DNA of 64,000 bases from Natronospirales bacterium (GCA_021792635.1 JAJYUH010000005.1:77998-141997), one strand, 5' to 3'; counted from the stretch's first letter, positions 52,611-62,348 are shown. A program made the numbers and translations. Notes: generated by a model from the sequence alone, not told the origin.

Positions 52611-53873
52611 ATGGAACTCGATGTGTGCTTTTACTTCCAGGTGCATCAACCGTGGAGGTTGCGTGCTTACCGCTACGCGGAAGTCGGTTCCCGCCATGAC
52701 TATTTCGATGAGGAGGTCAACGCCAGGATTCTGCGCAGGGTGACCGAGAAATGCTATTTGCCCATGAATGAGCTGCTGGCAGAGCGGATCCGGACACTTG
52801 GCCCGGCATTCCGCGTGAGCTTCTCCATCACCGTGACCGCACTGGAGCAGATGCAGGCCTACGCCCCCGAAGCTCTGGCCTCTTTTCGCAGGCTGGTTGC
52901 CGGCGGCGGCGTGGAACTGCTGACGGAAACCTCCCATCACAGTCTGGCTGCCCTGTATAGCGCGCCGGAGTTCGCGGCGCAAGTGCAACTCCATCGTGCC
53001 GTGTGCGCACGCCTGCTCGGCGTCCCGGGAAACGTGTTTCGCAATACCGAACTCATCACAAGCGACGCGATCGCATCCAGGGTTGCCGCCCTGGATTTTC
53101 GCGGCATCTGCATTGAGGGTGCTGATCGCCTGTTGCGGGGCCGCAGCGCGCTGCGGCCTTACCGTTTTGCCGCCGCTCCCGGACTGGCGGCGCTGCCGCG
53201 GTATTACCGGCTGAGTGACGATATCGCCTTCCGGTTTTCGGACCGTGACTGGCAAGAGTGGCCACTCACCGCAGACCGCTTCGTGCAATGGTTGGACGCG
53301 CTGGCGCAGACCGAAGCAGAGCATTCACCGGACAATGGATTCCTTGGCCTGTTCATGGATTATGAGACATTCGGTGAGCACCAGTGGGCCGGCACCGGCA
53401 TCTTTGAATTCATGCGCGCACTGCCCGCGGCGGTTCTCGCGCGGCCGGGATTTCGCTTCGTGACTCCCTCCGAGGCCGTGGCTCGCACCCCCGCACAGAC
53501 TGACGTGCTCGAGTTGGCGACGCCGGTATCCTGGGCTGATCTGGAACGGGATACAACGGCCTGGAATGGTAACCGCATCCAGCAGTCCGCACTGCAGGCG
53601 GCGTTTGCACTCGAACCCATGCTGCTGCGCCACCAGGCCGCCGATCCCGAAGAGGGCGCAAAGCTGATCGAGGAATGGCGGCGCCTGCTGAGCAGCGACC
53701 ATGTGTATTACATGTCCACCAAACATTGGGCGGACGGCGACGTGCACAAATATTTCAGCCCCTACGAATCGCCCTATGACGCTTACATCACGTATATGAA
53801 TGTACTCGCCGACCTCACTGATCGTTGCGGGGGGAACAGCCGCCGGAATCCGGCAAAGCCTGAAGGCGCATAG
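52611..53873 (+). CDS. Glycoside hydrolase family 57 alpha-amylase-like enzyme
   Basis: The 420-residue GH57 enzyme starts at ATG 52611. Conserved motif 1 is FYFQVHQPWRLR, the nucleophile region is FRNTELITSD, and the acid Asp lies in LFMDYETFGEHQW. GH57 members cleave or rearrange alpha-1,4-glucans inside the cell. Following the glycosyltransferase by 13 bases, it ends the operon. It may trim or rearrange storage glucan before GH15 releases glucose. Confidence 0.9.
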   Translation: MELDVCFYFQVHQPWRLRAYRYAEVGSRHDYFDEEVNARILRRVTEKCYLPMNELLAERIRTLGPAFRVSFSITVTALEQMQAYAPEALASFRRLVAGGGVELLTETSHHSLAALYSAPEFAAQVQLHRAVCARLLGVPGNVFRNTELITSDAIASRVAALDFRGICIEGADRLLRGRSALRPYRFAAAPGLAALPRYYRLSDDIAFRFSDRDWQEWPLTADRFVQWLDALAQTEAEHSPDNGFLGLFMDYETFGEHQWAGTGIFEFMRALPAAVLARPGFRFVTPSEAVARTPAQTDVLELATPVSWADLERDTTAWNGNRIQQSALQAAFALEPMLLRHQAADPEEGAKLIEEWRRLLSSDHVYYMSTKHWADGDVHKYFSPYESPYDAYITYMNVLADLTDRCGGNSRRNPAKPEGA

Positions 53874-53938
53874 GCAACCGCATCGTGCTCCGGATGGCGG
53901 GCCAGCCTGCTGCGCGATGCCGTGATGCCGTCTGAGCG

Positions 53939-55363
53939 TCAGTGTCCCGATCCGGGCGCCGGTGGGTAATTGGAGCGGTAAATCGCCGGATTGGCGGGAC
54001 CGCTCACCTCCAGGTAGCCTACCAATCCGCGTTCCAGACGCGACAGCGCATGATCCACCAGCAGATACTTGCCGGGTACTTCGGGCGTGAGTTCCACCAT
54101 CACCGCGCCCCCCGGCGGCACCGATACGGTTTGCACGTCGCGCACCGGCGGCGATACCAGCGAACCCCACGCATAGACCCGGTCCATGATTTCGCCGATC
54201 ACATGGAACGAGGAGGTGAAGTTGGGGCCGCCCACGCCGAAGAAGATGCGCACGCGGTCACCGACCTTGGCATGCAGCGGGTGATATTTCGTAAGTGCGC
54301 CCACTTCACCGTTGAACACGAAGTAGGTGGGCTGCTCGTCCAGCAGTTTGTTGACGTCGAATTCCTGAGCGCCGTGCTGGCCGTAGGCACCGGTGGTGTA
54401 GAGTTCGCCCTGCATCACGTAGAACTCCTTGTCCGTCTTCGGCAGGCCGCCGGCCGGCTCCACCAGGATCATGCCGTACATGCCGTTGGAGATGTGCTCC
54501 GCCACCATCGGCGTGGCGCAGTGGTACACGTACAGTCCGGGCTTCAGCGCCTTGAAGGTGAAGCTGCGTTCCTGCCCCGGCGGCACCTGCATCACCGCCG
54601 CGCCGCCGCCGGGGCCGGTGACCGCATGCAGATCAATGGAGTGGATCATATGGCTGCCGGCCGCATTTTTCAGCGTGAGGGTCACGCTGTCGCCGACGCG
54701 CACCCGCAGCAGCGGTCCCGGCACCTTGCCATCGAAGGTCCAGTAGGTATAGGTGGTGCCGTCGGCGAGGCGGCCCTTCACTTCCTCGGTGGTGAGCGTG
54801 AAATGCACCTGTCCGGGGCCGCGAGCACCCACGGGCGGTGGCATATCGGCCGGATCGCGGCTGATGTCGCTGGCTTCCACTGCCCGGACGGCTGCGGCTT
54901 CGCCCACCACGAGCTTGCCTTCCATGCCGGCCTGGCGGTGGCCCGGCAGGGTGCAGAAATAATCGAAGCGACCGGTCTGGTCAGCGCGGAACACAATCAC
55001 CGTGCTGGCGTTCATACCCACCACATGATTCGAGAGTGCCTGGAACTCGGGCACGCTGATATCGTGCTCGGCGCCGTCGCCGTCAATGAGGGTGATCTGC
55101 ACCACCGCGCCCGGCGGCACCTTGAGAGTGGGATTGTCCACACCGTCAATGCCGTTGCCGACGCCGCGGAAAGTCATGCCCTTGGCACCGATATGTGTTT
55201 TGAGGGTGAAACTCGCATCCGGCCGGTAGCTCGCGGGGGAGTTGGGAAGGTTGGAGTTGAAGGCCCAGGCGGCCGAGTTACCCAGCCACCACAACAAAAT
55301 CCCTACGCCGAGGGTGAATGCGCCCGCTTTGCCGGTCCGCAGATTTCCATAGAAAGCACCCAT
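53939..55363 (-). CDS. nirK: Copper-containing nitrite reductase with extra N-terminal cupredoxin domain
   Basis: This periplasmic denitrification enzyme reduces nitrite to nitric oxide. From the ATG at 55363, preceded by AGGAGG, the product has 474 residues. A signal/anchor segment (about 8-35) is followed by an added cupredoxin domain (about 40-150) with its own type 1 copper site (GDGAEHDIS, FDYFCTLPGHRQAGM). The usual two-domain NirK follows, with HSIDLHA (type 2 copper ligands and catalytic Asp), YHCATPMVAEHISNGM (type 1 site) and SSFHVIGEIMDRV. The extra domain may accept electrons directly from a donor. An FNR/Dnr-like box lies 71 bases upstream. Confidence 0.93.
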   Translation of the reverse strand: MGAFYGNLRTGKAGAFTLGVGILLWWLGNSAAWAFNSNLPNSPASYRPDASFTLKTHIGAKGMTFRGVGNGIDGVDNPTLKVPPGAVVQITLIDGDGAEHDISVPEFQALSNHVVGMNASTVIVFRADQTGRFDYFCTLPGHRQAGMEGKLVVGEAAAVRAVEASDISRDPADMPPPVGARGPGQVHFTLTTEEVKGRLADGTTYTYWTFDGKVPGPLLRVRVGDSVTLTLKNAAGSHMIHSIDLHAVTGPGGGAAVMQVPPGQERSFTFKALKPGLYVYHCATPMVAEHISNGMYGMILVEPAGGLPKTDKEFYVMQGELYTTGAYGQHGAQEFDVNKLLDEQPTYFVFNGEVGALTKYHPLHAKVGDRVRIFFGVGGPNFTSSFHVIGEIMDRVYAWGSLVSPPVRDVQTVSVPPGGAVMVELTPEVPGKYLLVDHALSRLERGLVGYLEVSGPANPAIYRSNYPPAPGSGH

Positions 55364-55433
55364 GGCTGACCTCCTGTATAGCCTGTGAAGAACGCCGCAA
55401 GTGGAAGATAACACCCAGGTGGGTCCGTGGGCT

Positions 55434-55447
55434 TTGACCTGGATCAA
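55434..55447 (-). promoter_or_regulatory. FNR/Dnr-type binding site upstream of nirK
   Basis: TTGACCTGGATCAA matches the FNR/Dnr consensus TTGAT-N4-ATCAA with one mismatch. It lies about 71 bases upstream of the nirK start, a place suited to activation under low oxygen or nitric oxide. Confidence 0.7.
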
Positions 55448-55583
55448 TTCGCAGGCAGATAAACAAACACATCCGGCGCATTTTGCCCCGGGTCGGACAT
55501 CCGGTCCGGCCGCACGCCCACGCAGGGAAGCGTGGGCCGGTGGAACTACCAGGGAAGGTGGTGTGAGCGTGAAGTGTCAACGA

Positions 55584-55660
55584 TGGTCGGGGTGACAGGA
55601 TTTGAACCTGCGGCCCCTACGTCCCGAACGTAGTGCTCTACCAGGCTGAGCTACACCCCG
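55584..55660 (-). tRNA. tRNA-Pro (anticodon CGG)
   Basis: On the minus strand the sequence starts CGGGGTGTAGCTCAG and ends with CACCCCG-A-CCA, so the 3' CCA is encoded. The acceptor stem, D stem, anticodon stem CTACG/CGTAG with loop TTCGGGA, and T arm (GGTTCAAATCC) all form. Loop positions give anticodon CGG, reading CCG proline codons. It is 77 bases including ACCA. Confidence 0.95.
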
Positions 55661-55793
55661 AAAAGGCTGCATACTATAAGGGAAGGCGATGGGGGGTGCA
55701 ATTGTACTTGCCTTTCTAGGGAAGGCGCCTTTATCTGTACATCCGGTCCGGGTGAAGGGAGGACGTTCGGGCCATTGGTGGGATAACCAGGGT

Positions 55794-58433
55794 ATGCAAT
55801 CGGCGGATTCCAATGCGGCGCCGGCGCATCTGGCTCTAACAGACGCGCAGCGGCTGTTTTGGCGGCCTTTGCCGCTGGCAAACGTATTGGGCCAATCTGA
55901 TTATGCCGGCTTCACAGTGGCGGTCATCTGGTTTGCCATTACTGCCGTGTGCATATGGTGGGCCATGGTCAGCGGCAGTTTCAACTGGAACCTGTGGCAT
56001 GTTGACCTGTTCGGCACCCCCGTGGTCTTTGGTTTTTATCTGCCGTGGTCGCTGTGCGTGCTTCTGGTGATATGGTTCGGCCTGGAGTGGGCTGCGGTAC
56101 CCGCCTATCTGGCGACACTCTTTGGAACACTGCACGCCAGCATGCCGATTGACCTCGCGGTGGTGAACGCGCTGCACAACCCGCTGGCCATGGCGGTGTA
56201 TTTCCTGTTCTATTGCGGGCTGCACAATGAGTATTCACTGCGCAGCAGGAAATCCTGGCTGATTTTCATCGCCGCATCGCTATTGGCATCTATCGTGAGT
56301 TCCATAGGAGCGTTCATCTCGGAATTCAACGTCGCGGTGAGCGGTGCGGAGCTCTGGTCCAATTGGATGGGCTGGTGGCCCAACGCGTTTTTGCAAGCGC
56401 TGTTCATTGATGGACCGGTAATTTACCTGCTCTCACCCGTCATTGAACGCGCCAAGCTGCGCTATTTTAAGCGTATGTCTGTCGAATTGTTTTCCATGCA
56501 GAAACTGCTGCTCGCAGTCAGCATGTTCGTGCTGTGCCTGGCTCTCTTTATCCTGGTGGATGATCGCTGGCAGGACATGCGTGCGCACGCTATTCTGACA
56601 GCGCCGCTTTCCGATGGTCTGCGCGCCCAGATCCAGACGCAATTCAACGTCCAACACTTCGTTGTATGGGTACTCGCACTGCTGCTTGCCGGAACGTCAC
56701 TCGGGGGTGCGATCATAGCCGGTCGCTGGGCACACCGGTTGCATGAGCGCGCTGACTCGGAAACGCGCGAAGTACGGGACGAAATACGCCGCAGCGAGGT
56801 ACGCTTCCGTAATTTCTTTGAAAGGAATCCGGTACCCATGTGGGCTTTTGATTCCGAAACAGGGCGATTCCTGGAAGTCAATCCCGCGGCCGTGCGTGTT
56901 TACGGGTACTCGCGGGATGAATTCCTGAACATGACGATTTTTGACCCCCATCTACCGGAAGACATACAACGCATTAAACAGCAATTCAAACCGGTAGATG
57001 CAAGCGAACCATTCCGGCATGCGGGCGAGTGGCGGCAACTGCGCAAGGACGGCAGCCTGATTCATGCAGAAGTGCATGTCAGCAGTATGAAGATGGACGG
57101 CAGGCCGGTGAATCTTGCTCTGCTGCATGATATTTCGCCGCGCAAGCAGGTACACACCGCCATGGAAAAGCGCACACAGGAACTGCGCATTCTGACCGCG
57201 GCTTCACTGGAGATGGCGGGTGCGCAAACCATGGAGCAGGTGTTGCAACTTGCTGCGGACCGGACCCGGCAACTTATCCGGGCCAACCTTGCCGTGACCC
57301 ACAACTGGGGGCGGGGCAGTCATGAGCAGGTTATCTGGCGTGTCTCGCTCGCACCGCAGTATGCCCGTTGGGCGGATTTCCGGGTGTCGCCGGATGGCAG
57401 CGGCATATACAAGCTGGTAATGCAAAAATTGCACCCTGTGCGCCTGACAAGAACCGAGCTGCTGAATCATCCGCAGTTTCATGGATTCGGGAAGTACCCG
57501 GAAAAGCATCCACCGCTTAATGGGCTGATTGCAGTACCGCTGACAACGCGTGACGGTGCGGTGACGGGGGCATTGATGGCATCAGACAAGATTGATGGGG
57601 AATTCGATATCCAGGATGAGGTGCTGCTGATGCAACTGGCCCAAACCGCCTCTGTGAGTCTGGAGAATGTGCAGTTGAACGACGCGTTACACCGCCATAT
57701 GCAGGAACTGGAACAGCGGGTTGCAGAGCGGACTCAGGAGCTGGATATCAGCAACCGGGAGCTCGATGCTTTTGCGTACTCCGTGGCCCATGACCTGCGA
57801 GCGCCATTGCGCGCCATGTACGGTTTTGCTAACGCGATACTGGAAGACTACAGTTCCCGGCTTGATGAGGATGGGCGCAATTATCTGACGCGCATCGTAA
57901 ACGCGGCACGGAACATGGACTTGCTGATTCAGGATTTGCTGGCCTACAGTCGTATAGGCCGGGCATACATGGTCATGGAAGGCGTGCGGCTGGATGATCT
58001 GACGGAGGAGGTACTTGCAGAGCTTGCGCCGGATATTGAAATGCGCCGGGCCGTTATCCGCGTAGATGTTCCATCTCTGTTGACGCAGGCACACAGGGGG
58101 ACCCTAAAACAGGTTATCCTCAATCTGGTGAGTAACGCGATAAAATTTGTGGCGCCCGGCAAGAGACCGGAAGTGAGCATTCATGCAAGGGCATGCGAGG
58201 GCTGGGTGGAGATGACGGTTTCCGACAATGGAATCGGCATTTCCGCGGAACATCATGAACGTATTTTCAATGTGTTTGAAAGGTTGCATGGTGCGGATGC
58301 TTATCCGGGCACGGGCATCGGTCTGTCTATCGTCAAGAAGGGGCTGGCGCGCATGTATGGCGAGATACACGTGGAATCAGGGGAGACAGGCAGCACGTTC
58401 CGGGTGCGATTAAAGGAGTTCCGGCATGAGTAG
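55794..58433 (+). CDS. Membrane-bound PAS-GAF sensor histidine kinase
   Basis: The product is about 879 residues. Seven or so N-terminal transmembrane helices (about 30-300) form an integral-membrane sensor, perhaps MASE-like. A PAS domain (about 335-460; RFLEVNPAAVRVYGYSRDEFL) and a GAF domain (about 465-625; LNGLIAVPLTTRDGAVTG) follow. Then come a coiled coil and a HisKA domain with SVAHDLRAPLRAMYGF (His near 664), and an ATPase domain with LNLVSNAIKF, VSDNGIGIS and GTGIGLSIVKKG. It overlaps the next gene, a small response regulator, which is therefore its likely partner. An upstream in-frame start at 55689 is possible but would sit close to the tRNA. Confidence 0.88.
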   Translation: MQSADSNAAPAHLALTDAQRLFWRPLPLANVLGQSDYAGFTVAVIWFAITAVCIWWAMVSGSFNWNLWHVDLFGTPVVFGFYLPWSLCVLLVIWFGLEWAAVPAYLATLFGTLHASMPIDLAVVNALHNPLAMAVYFLFYCGLHNEYSLRSRKSWLIFIAASLLASIVSSIGAFISEFNVAVSGAELWSNWMGWWPNAFLQALFIDGPVIYLLSPVIERAKLRYFKRMSVELFSMQKLLLAVSMFVLCLALFILVDDRWQDMRAHAILTAPLSDGLRAQIQTQFNVQHFVVWVLALLLAGTSLGGAIIAGRWAHRLHERADSETREVRDEIRRSEVRFRNFFERNPVPMWAFDSETGRFLEVNPAAVRVYGYSRDEFLNMTIFDPHLPEDIQRIKQQFKPVDASEPFRHAGEWRQLRKDGSLIHAEVHVSSMKMDGRPVNLALLHDISPRKQVHTAMEKRTQELRILTAASLEMAGAQTMEQVLQLAADRTRQLIRANLAVTHNWGRGSHEQVIWRVSLAPQYARWADFRVSPDGSGIYKLVMQKLHPVRLTRTELLNHPQFHGFGKYPEKHPPLNGLIAVPLTTRDGAVTGALMASDKIDGEFDIQDEVLLMQLAQTASVSLENVQLNDALHRHMQELEQRVAERTQELDISNRELDAFAYSVAHDLRAPLRAMYGFANAILEDYSSRLDEDGRNYLTRIVNAARNMDLLIQDLLAYSRIGRAYMVMEGVRLDDLTEEVLAELAPDIEMRRAVIRVDVPSLLTQAHRGTLKQVILNLVSNAIKFVAPGKRPEVSIHARACEGWVEMTVSDNGIGISAEHHERIFNVFERLHGADAYPGTGIGLSIVKKGLARMYGEIHVESGETGSTFRVRLKEFRHE

Positions 58434-58875
58434 AAACGGCAAAACAACCATATTGTTGGCCGAGGACGACCAGAATGATGTGATGCTCATCAAACGGGCA
58501 TTCAGCAAGTCACGCATCGTTAACCCCATCGTCTGTGTCGAAAATGGCGAGGACGCAGTGGCTTATCTCAGGGGAGACGGACAATATGCTGAGCGGCAGC
58601 AGCACCCCCTGCCGTTTATGCTGTTGCTGGACTTGAAGCTGCCGCGGCTGTCCGGGCACGAGGTGCTGCAGTGGTTGCGTGGGCAGCCGCTGCTCAAACG
58701 CCTGCCGGTAGTGGTGCTTACTTCCTCACGGGAGCCTGTGGATATCAACCGCGCCTATGAGCTTGGTGCCAACTCGTATCTGGTGAAGCCGGTGGTTTTC
58801 GAGGAATTCGCGGCGCTGATGCGGCAATTACAGGTCTATTGGCTGATGCTGAGCGAACAACCCGATATCAGTTGA
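58426..58875 (+). CDS. Single-domain response regulator (Rcp1-like)
   Basis: The 149-residue receiver domain has no output domain. The acidic pair lies in LLAEDDQNDVML, the phosphoacceptor Asp in LLLDLKLPRLSG, and the Thr/Ser and Lys positions in VVLTSSREP and YLVKPVVFEEF. The longer spacing between receiver elements is typical of Rcp1-type regulators that pair with phytochrome-like or PAS/GAF kinases. It starts 8 bases before the kinase stop. Confidence 0.92.
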   Translation: MSRNGKTTILLAEDDQNDVMLIKRAFSKSRIVNPIVCVENGEDAVAYLRGDGQYAERQQHPLPFMLLLDLKLPRLSGHEVLQWLRGQPLLKRLPVVVLTSSREPVDINRAYELGANSYLVKPVVFEEFAALMRQLQVYWLMLSEQPDIS

Positions 58876-58946
58876 GCTACTTATCGTGTCGTGTACCGCG
58901 GTGGCATGTGCTGTCAGCACCGTAGAACAGGACCCGGATACCTAAC

Positions 58947-61900
58947 ATGACGAGCCTGTCCGCCAATACCCAACTGCTTCTCGTGGATGACGATCCGGAT
59001 GACCGGGCACTGGTAGTCCGGGAGTTGCGCAAGGACATGCCGGATTTGGAGGTCACTGAAGTACTGGACCTGGACGCGCTGGATACGGCACTGGCGGCGG
59101 GTGCTGTTGATCTGGTGATTACTGATTTCCACCTGCACTGGATAACAGGCTTGGAAGTTCTGAAGCGGGTAAAGATCCGCTGGCCAGAGGTGCCGGTCAT
59201 CATGTTCACCGGCACCGGAACGGAGGAGGTGGCGGTGGAAGCCATGCGTCTCGGTCTTTCCGATTACGTGGTCAAGACCCCCCGCCACATGGCACGCCTG
59301 CGACGTGCGGTACATGCCGCGCTCGTCCGTACCGGGGAGACACGTGCGCGCCGGCATGCCGAGGATATGCTTGCCGATGCGTTGCAGTACATTGAAGACG
59401 GCTTCATTCTGTTTGATGCCGAAGACCGCTTGGTTTTGTGTAACGAACAGTTGCGGCGCATGTACCCGGAAATTGCCGCTGTGCTTGTGCCTGGCAGCAA
59501 ATTCGAGGACATTCTCAGGGCCGGGATCGAGGGGGAACGGTTTAAATCCGCCAGGGGCAAGAATGATAAGTGGCTGCAAGAACGGCTTGCAGCCCACCGA
59601 CGCGCTTCCGGCAGTCTGGAGCAGCAGCTTGGTGACGGCCGTTGGGTGCTTATCAAGGAACGCCGCAGCCACGACGGCGGTTTCATCAATATTTATACCG
59701 ACATTACCACCCTCAAGCAGCGTGAGCTGGAACTGGAAAGGCTGCTGTCAGAACACATCATGCTGGCGGCTGCCACACAACAATCCTCCGCGGGTGTGGT
59801 GGTCGTGGATGCGCAGTCCGCGGAGGGGAAATATCCGATTATCTACGTCAATCCCGCCTTCGAACGCATAACCGGCTATACCTCCGCGGATGTGCGCGAC
59901 AAGGATTGGCGTCTGTTTGCGGAGATGACTGTTACCAGTGACGGTGCGCGTCAGCGAATTCGTGCCGCATTCCAGGCGCACGAGTCCGAACAGATAGATA
60001 TTGTCAACTATAGGAAAAACGGCGAGAAGTTCTGGAACTCTTTTTCCATCAGCCCGGTATTTGACGAACACGGAGTACTGCGTTTCTATGTGGGTGTGCT
60101 TACGGACATCAGCGAGCGTGTGCGTATCCGCGACATGCTGGAGGAACGCACACAGATGCTGGGCGAAGCGGAACATCTGGCGCATCTCGGTCATTGGCGC
60201 TGGGATATCCGGGCGGACAGGCTGTGGCGATCCGAAGAAATATATCTGATCCGCGGCATGTCGCCGAACGACGCACCCGGGGATTTCCGCGGCACACTCA
60301 ATACCTTTCACCCTGAGGACAGGGAAAGGGTGAGCAGCGCCATCAGCGACGTGGCGGTAAATCATCAAGGCACGGAATTCGAGGCCAGGGTTCTGCGGCC
60401 TGATGGAGAAATCCGTTATGTGCGTATCATCGGTCAGTACAGTCCGCCCACTGCGGAGGCAGGCGAGGCGGTATTCGGTATTTTCCAGGACATCACTGCG
60501 CAGAAACAGCAGGAAACCGCACTGCGCCGCAGTGAACGGCGTTATCGCCGCCTCATGGAAGCGGTACCGCACGGCATTACGGAAATAGCCGTGGACGGCA
60601 CCATCACTTACGCAAACCAGTCACATCACAAGATGCTGGGATACCAGCGTGGCGAACTTATCGGCAAACCCGTGTTTGATCTCATTGCTGATCCGGCGCG
60701 GCGGGCCGAGGTCGGGCGCCGTCTCCAGATGCTGATCAAGGCGGAGGCTTTCACGCAGGCGTTTACCAGCCGCTATTTGACCGCCGATGGTCATTCCATT
60801 GATGTGCAGGTGGATGCGGTGATCAGCCGAGATGAGGCCGGCAAGGTCAACGGCGTGATCACTGTGGTCACGGATATAACCGAGCGGGTACAAAGCGAGA
60901 AGCGTCTGCGCTATCTTGCATTCTATGATCCACTGACCGGCCTGGGAAATCGTGCACTGTTGCATGAGCACGTGCGTGATCAGCTTGCCAATCGCCAGGA
61001 AGGCGCGTGTGTGGCCGTGGTGTTGTTCAATATTGATGGATTCAAGATCATCAACGATGCGCTCGGGCATGATGCGGGCGACGCCGTATTGCGTGCATTC
61101 GGAGTGCGCCTGTCCGCTTTGTCCGGCGGCAATCAGGATGCGGTGGCGCGGCTGGGTGCCGATGAATTTGCTCTGGTATTGACAGGGGAATCCGACCGGA
61201 ACAGCCTGCGCACCAAGCTGCAGGAGATCAAGAATATTCTTGAGGCGCCGCTGCAGATTTCCGGCAGCCATCTGGACATCCGTCTCAGTGCAGGCGTGTC
61301 CGTGGCGCCGATGGACGCAAATGACAGCGAAGAGTTATTGCGCAATGCCGACAGCGCCCTCCTGGATGCCAAGCGCGATACCCCGGTCGGCCTGCGTTTC
61401 TACAGCGCCGAGATGAAGGCCTTGGTGGAGGAATTCCTGATGCTGCGCGGGCGTTTGCGCAGCGCGGCGCTGCAGGGTGAGTTCTATCTCGAATACCAGC
61501 CGCAGGTGGAACTGGGGACCGGCAAAATTACCGGCCTGGAGGCGCTGCTGCGTTGGCGCACCGAGGACGGCGTGCTGATTCCGCCCGGAAAGTTCATACC
61601 TATCGCCGAGCAGAGCGGTGACATCGTGGTACTTGGCAATTGGGTTTTGGAGACCGCCTGTCGTCAGGGCATGGCCTGGAAAAACCAGGGAATCGGATTG
61701 GTGCCCATGACCGTGAACATTTCCGCGAGGCAGTTCCTGCAGGATAACTTGGTGCGCATGGTGAGCGACATCCTGGAGCGCACCGGCTTTGATCCCCATC
61801 ACCTGCATCTGGAACTGACCGAGACAGCCCTCATGACGGACAACCCGGGAGTGTTGCAGCACATGCAGCAACTGACCTCGCTGGGCATCAGTTTTTCTCT

Positions 61901-62222
61901 GGATGATTTCGGCATAGGTTATTCGTCACTCAGTTATCTCAGTCGTTTCCCCATCAGGATCATCAAGATTGACCGTAGTTTTGTCGTTGGCATGTCGCTG
62001 GACCCAAAACATGCGGCGATTGTCGGTGCCGTGGTGGCTATGAGCCGCGCACTGGGGATCGGGGTCGTGGCGGAGGGAGTGGAGGAGGCACGCCAGGCGG
62101 AGATGCTGCGTACCGCAGGCTGTACCATAGTCCAGGGTTTTTACTACAGCCGTCCCGTATCCGCCGACGCCTGTGCCGTGCTGTTGCGCGCCGGCATGGT
62201 CAAGCCGGTGCGCCGTTACTGA
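58947..62222 (+). CDS. REC-PAS-GGDEF-EAL c-di-GMP signalling protein
   Basis: The 1091-residue protein has a receiver domain (about 10-125; LLLVDDDPDDRALV, phospho-Asp in VITDFHLH). About four PAS/PAC modules follow (roughly 130-640; GYTSADVRDKDW, QYIEDGFILFDAEDR, HWRWDIRADRLW, MLGYQRGELIGKP). The cyclase domain (about 655-810) has signature GADEF in place of GGDEF. The EAL phosphodiesterase domain (about 830-1080) has EALLRW, LELTETALM and DDFGIGYSSLSYL intact. It is likely a c-di-GMP hydrolase with a regulatory cyclase-like domain, controlled by phosphorylation and PAS signals. It follows the kinase/regulator pair by 71 bases. Confidence 0.92.
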   Translation: MTSLSANTQLLLVDDDPDDRALVVRELRKDMPDLEVTEVLDLDALDTALAAGAVDLVITDFHLHWITGLEVLKRVKIRWPEVPVIMFTGTGTEEVAVEAMRLGLSDYVVKTPRHMARLRRAVHAALVRTGETRARRHAEDMLADALQYIEDGFILFDAEDRLVLCNEQLRRMYPEIAAVLVPGSKFEDILRAGIEGERFKSARGKNDKWLQERLAAHRRASGSLEQQLGDGRWVLIKERRSHDGGFINIYTDITTLKQRELELERLLSEHIMLAAATQQSSAGVVVVDAQSAEGKYPIIYVNPAFERITGYTSADVRDKDWRLFAEMTVTSDGARQRIRAAFQAHESEQIDIVNYRKNGEKFWNSFSISPVFDEHGVLRFYVGVLTDISERVRIRDMLEERTQMLGEAEHLAHLGHWRWDIRADRLWRSEEIYLIRGMSPNDAPGDFRGTLNTFHPEDRERVSSAISDVAVNHQGTEFEARVLRPDGEIRYVRIIGQYSPPTAEAGEAVFGIFQDITAQKQQETALRRSERRYRRLMEAVPHGITEIAVDGTITYANQSHHKMLGYQRGELIGKPVFDLIADPARRAEVGRRLQMLIKAEAFTQAFTSRYLTADGHSIDVQVDAVISRDEAGKVNGVITVVTDITERVQSEKRLRYLAFYDPLTGLGNRALLHEHVRDQLANRQEGACVAVVLFNIDGFKIINDALGHDAGDAVLRAFGVRLSALSGGNQDAVARLGADEFALVLTGESDRNSLRTKLQEIKNILEAPLQISGSHLDIRLSAGVSVAPMDANDSEELLRNADSALLDAKRDTPVGLRFYSAEMKALVEEFLMLRGRLRSAALQGEFYLEYQPQVELGTGKITGLEALLRWRTEDGVLIPPGKFIPIAEQSGDIVVLGNWVLETACRQGMAWKNQGIGLVPMTVNISARQFLQDNLVRMVSDILERTGFDPHHLHLELTETALMTDNPGVLQHMQQLTSLGISFSLDDFGIGYSSLSYLSRFPIRIIKIDRSFVVGMSLDPKHAAIVGAVVAMSRALGIGVVAEGVEEARQAEMLRTAGCTIVQGFYYSRPVSADACAVLLRAGMVKPVRRY

Positions 62223-62348
62223 GATGCCGGGGATTATTAACAGGCTGCATAAAAAGCAGCCTGGCCGGGAGCGAATCCGGGTGAGGGGAGCAAACCCCGA
62301 ACGCCCACGCAGGGATGCACGGGTCGGACTTCCCGCTTCAGCACCCTG

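Noticed and set aside
53942..55369. 475-codon open frame on the plus strand
   Set aside because: It is the mirror of nirK, whose copper ligands are all present on the minus strand.
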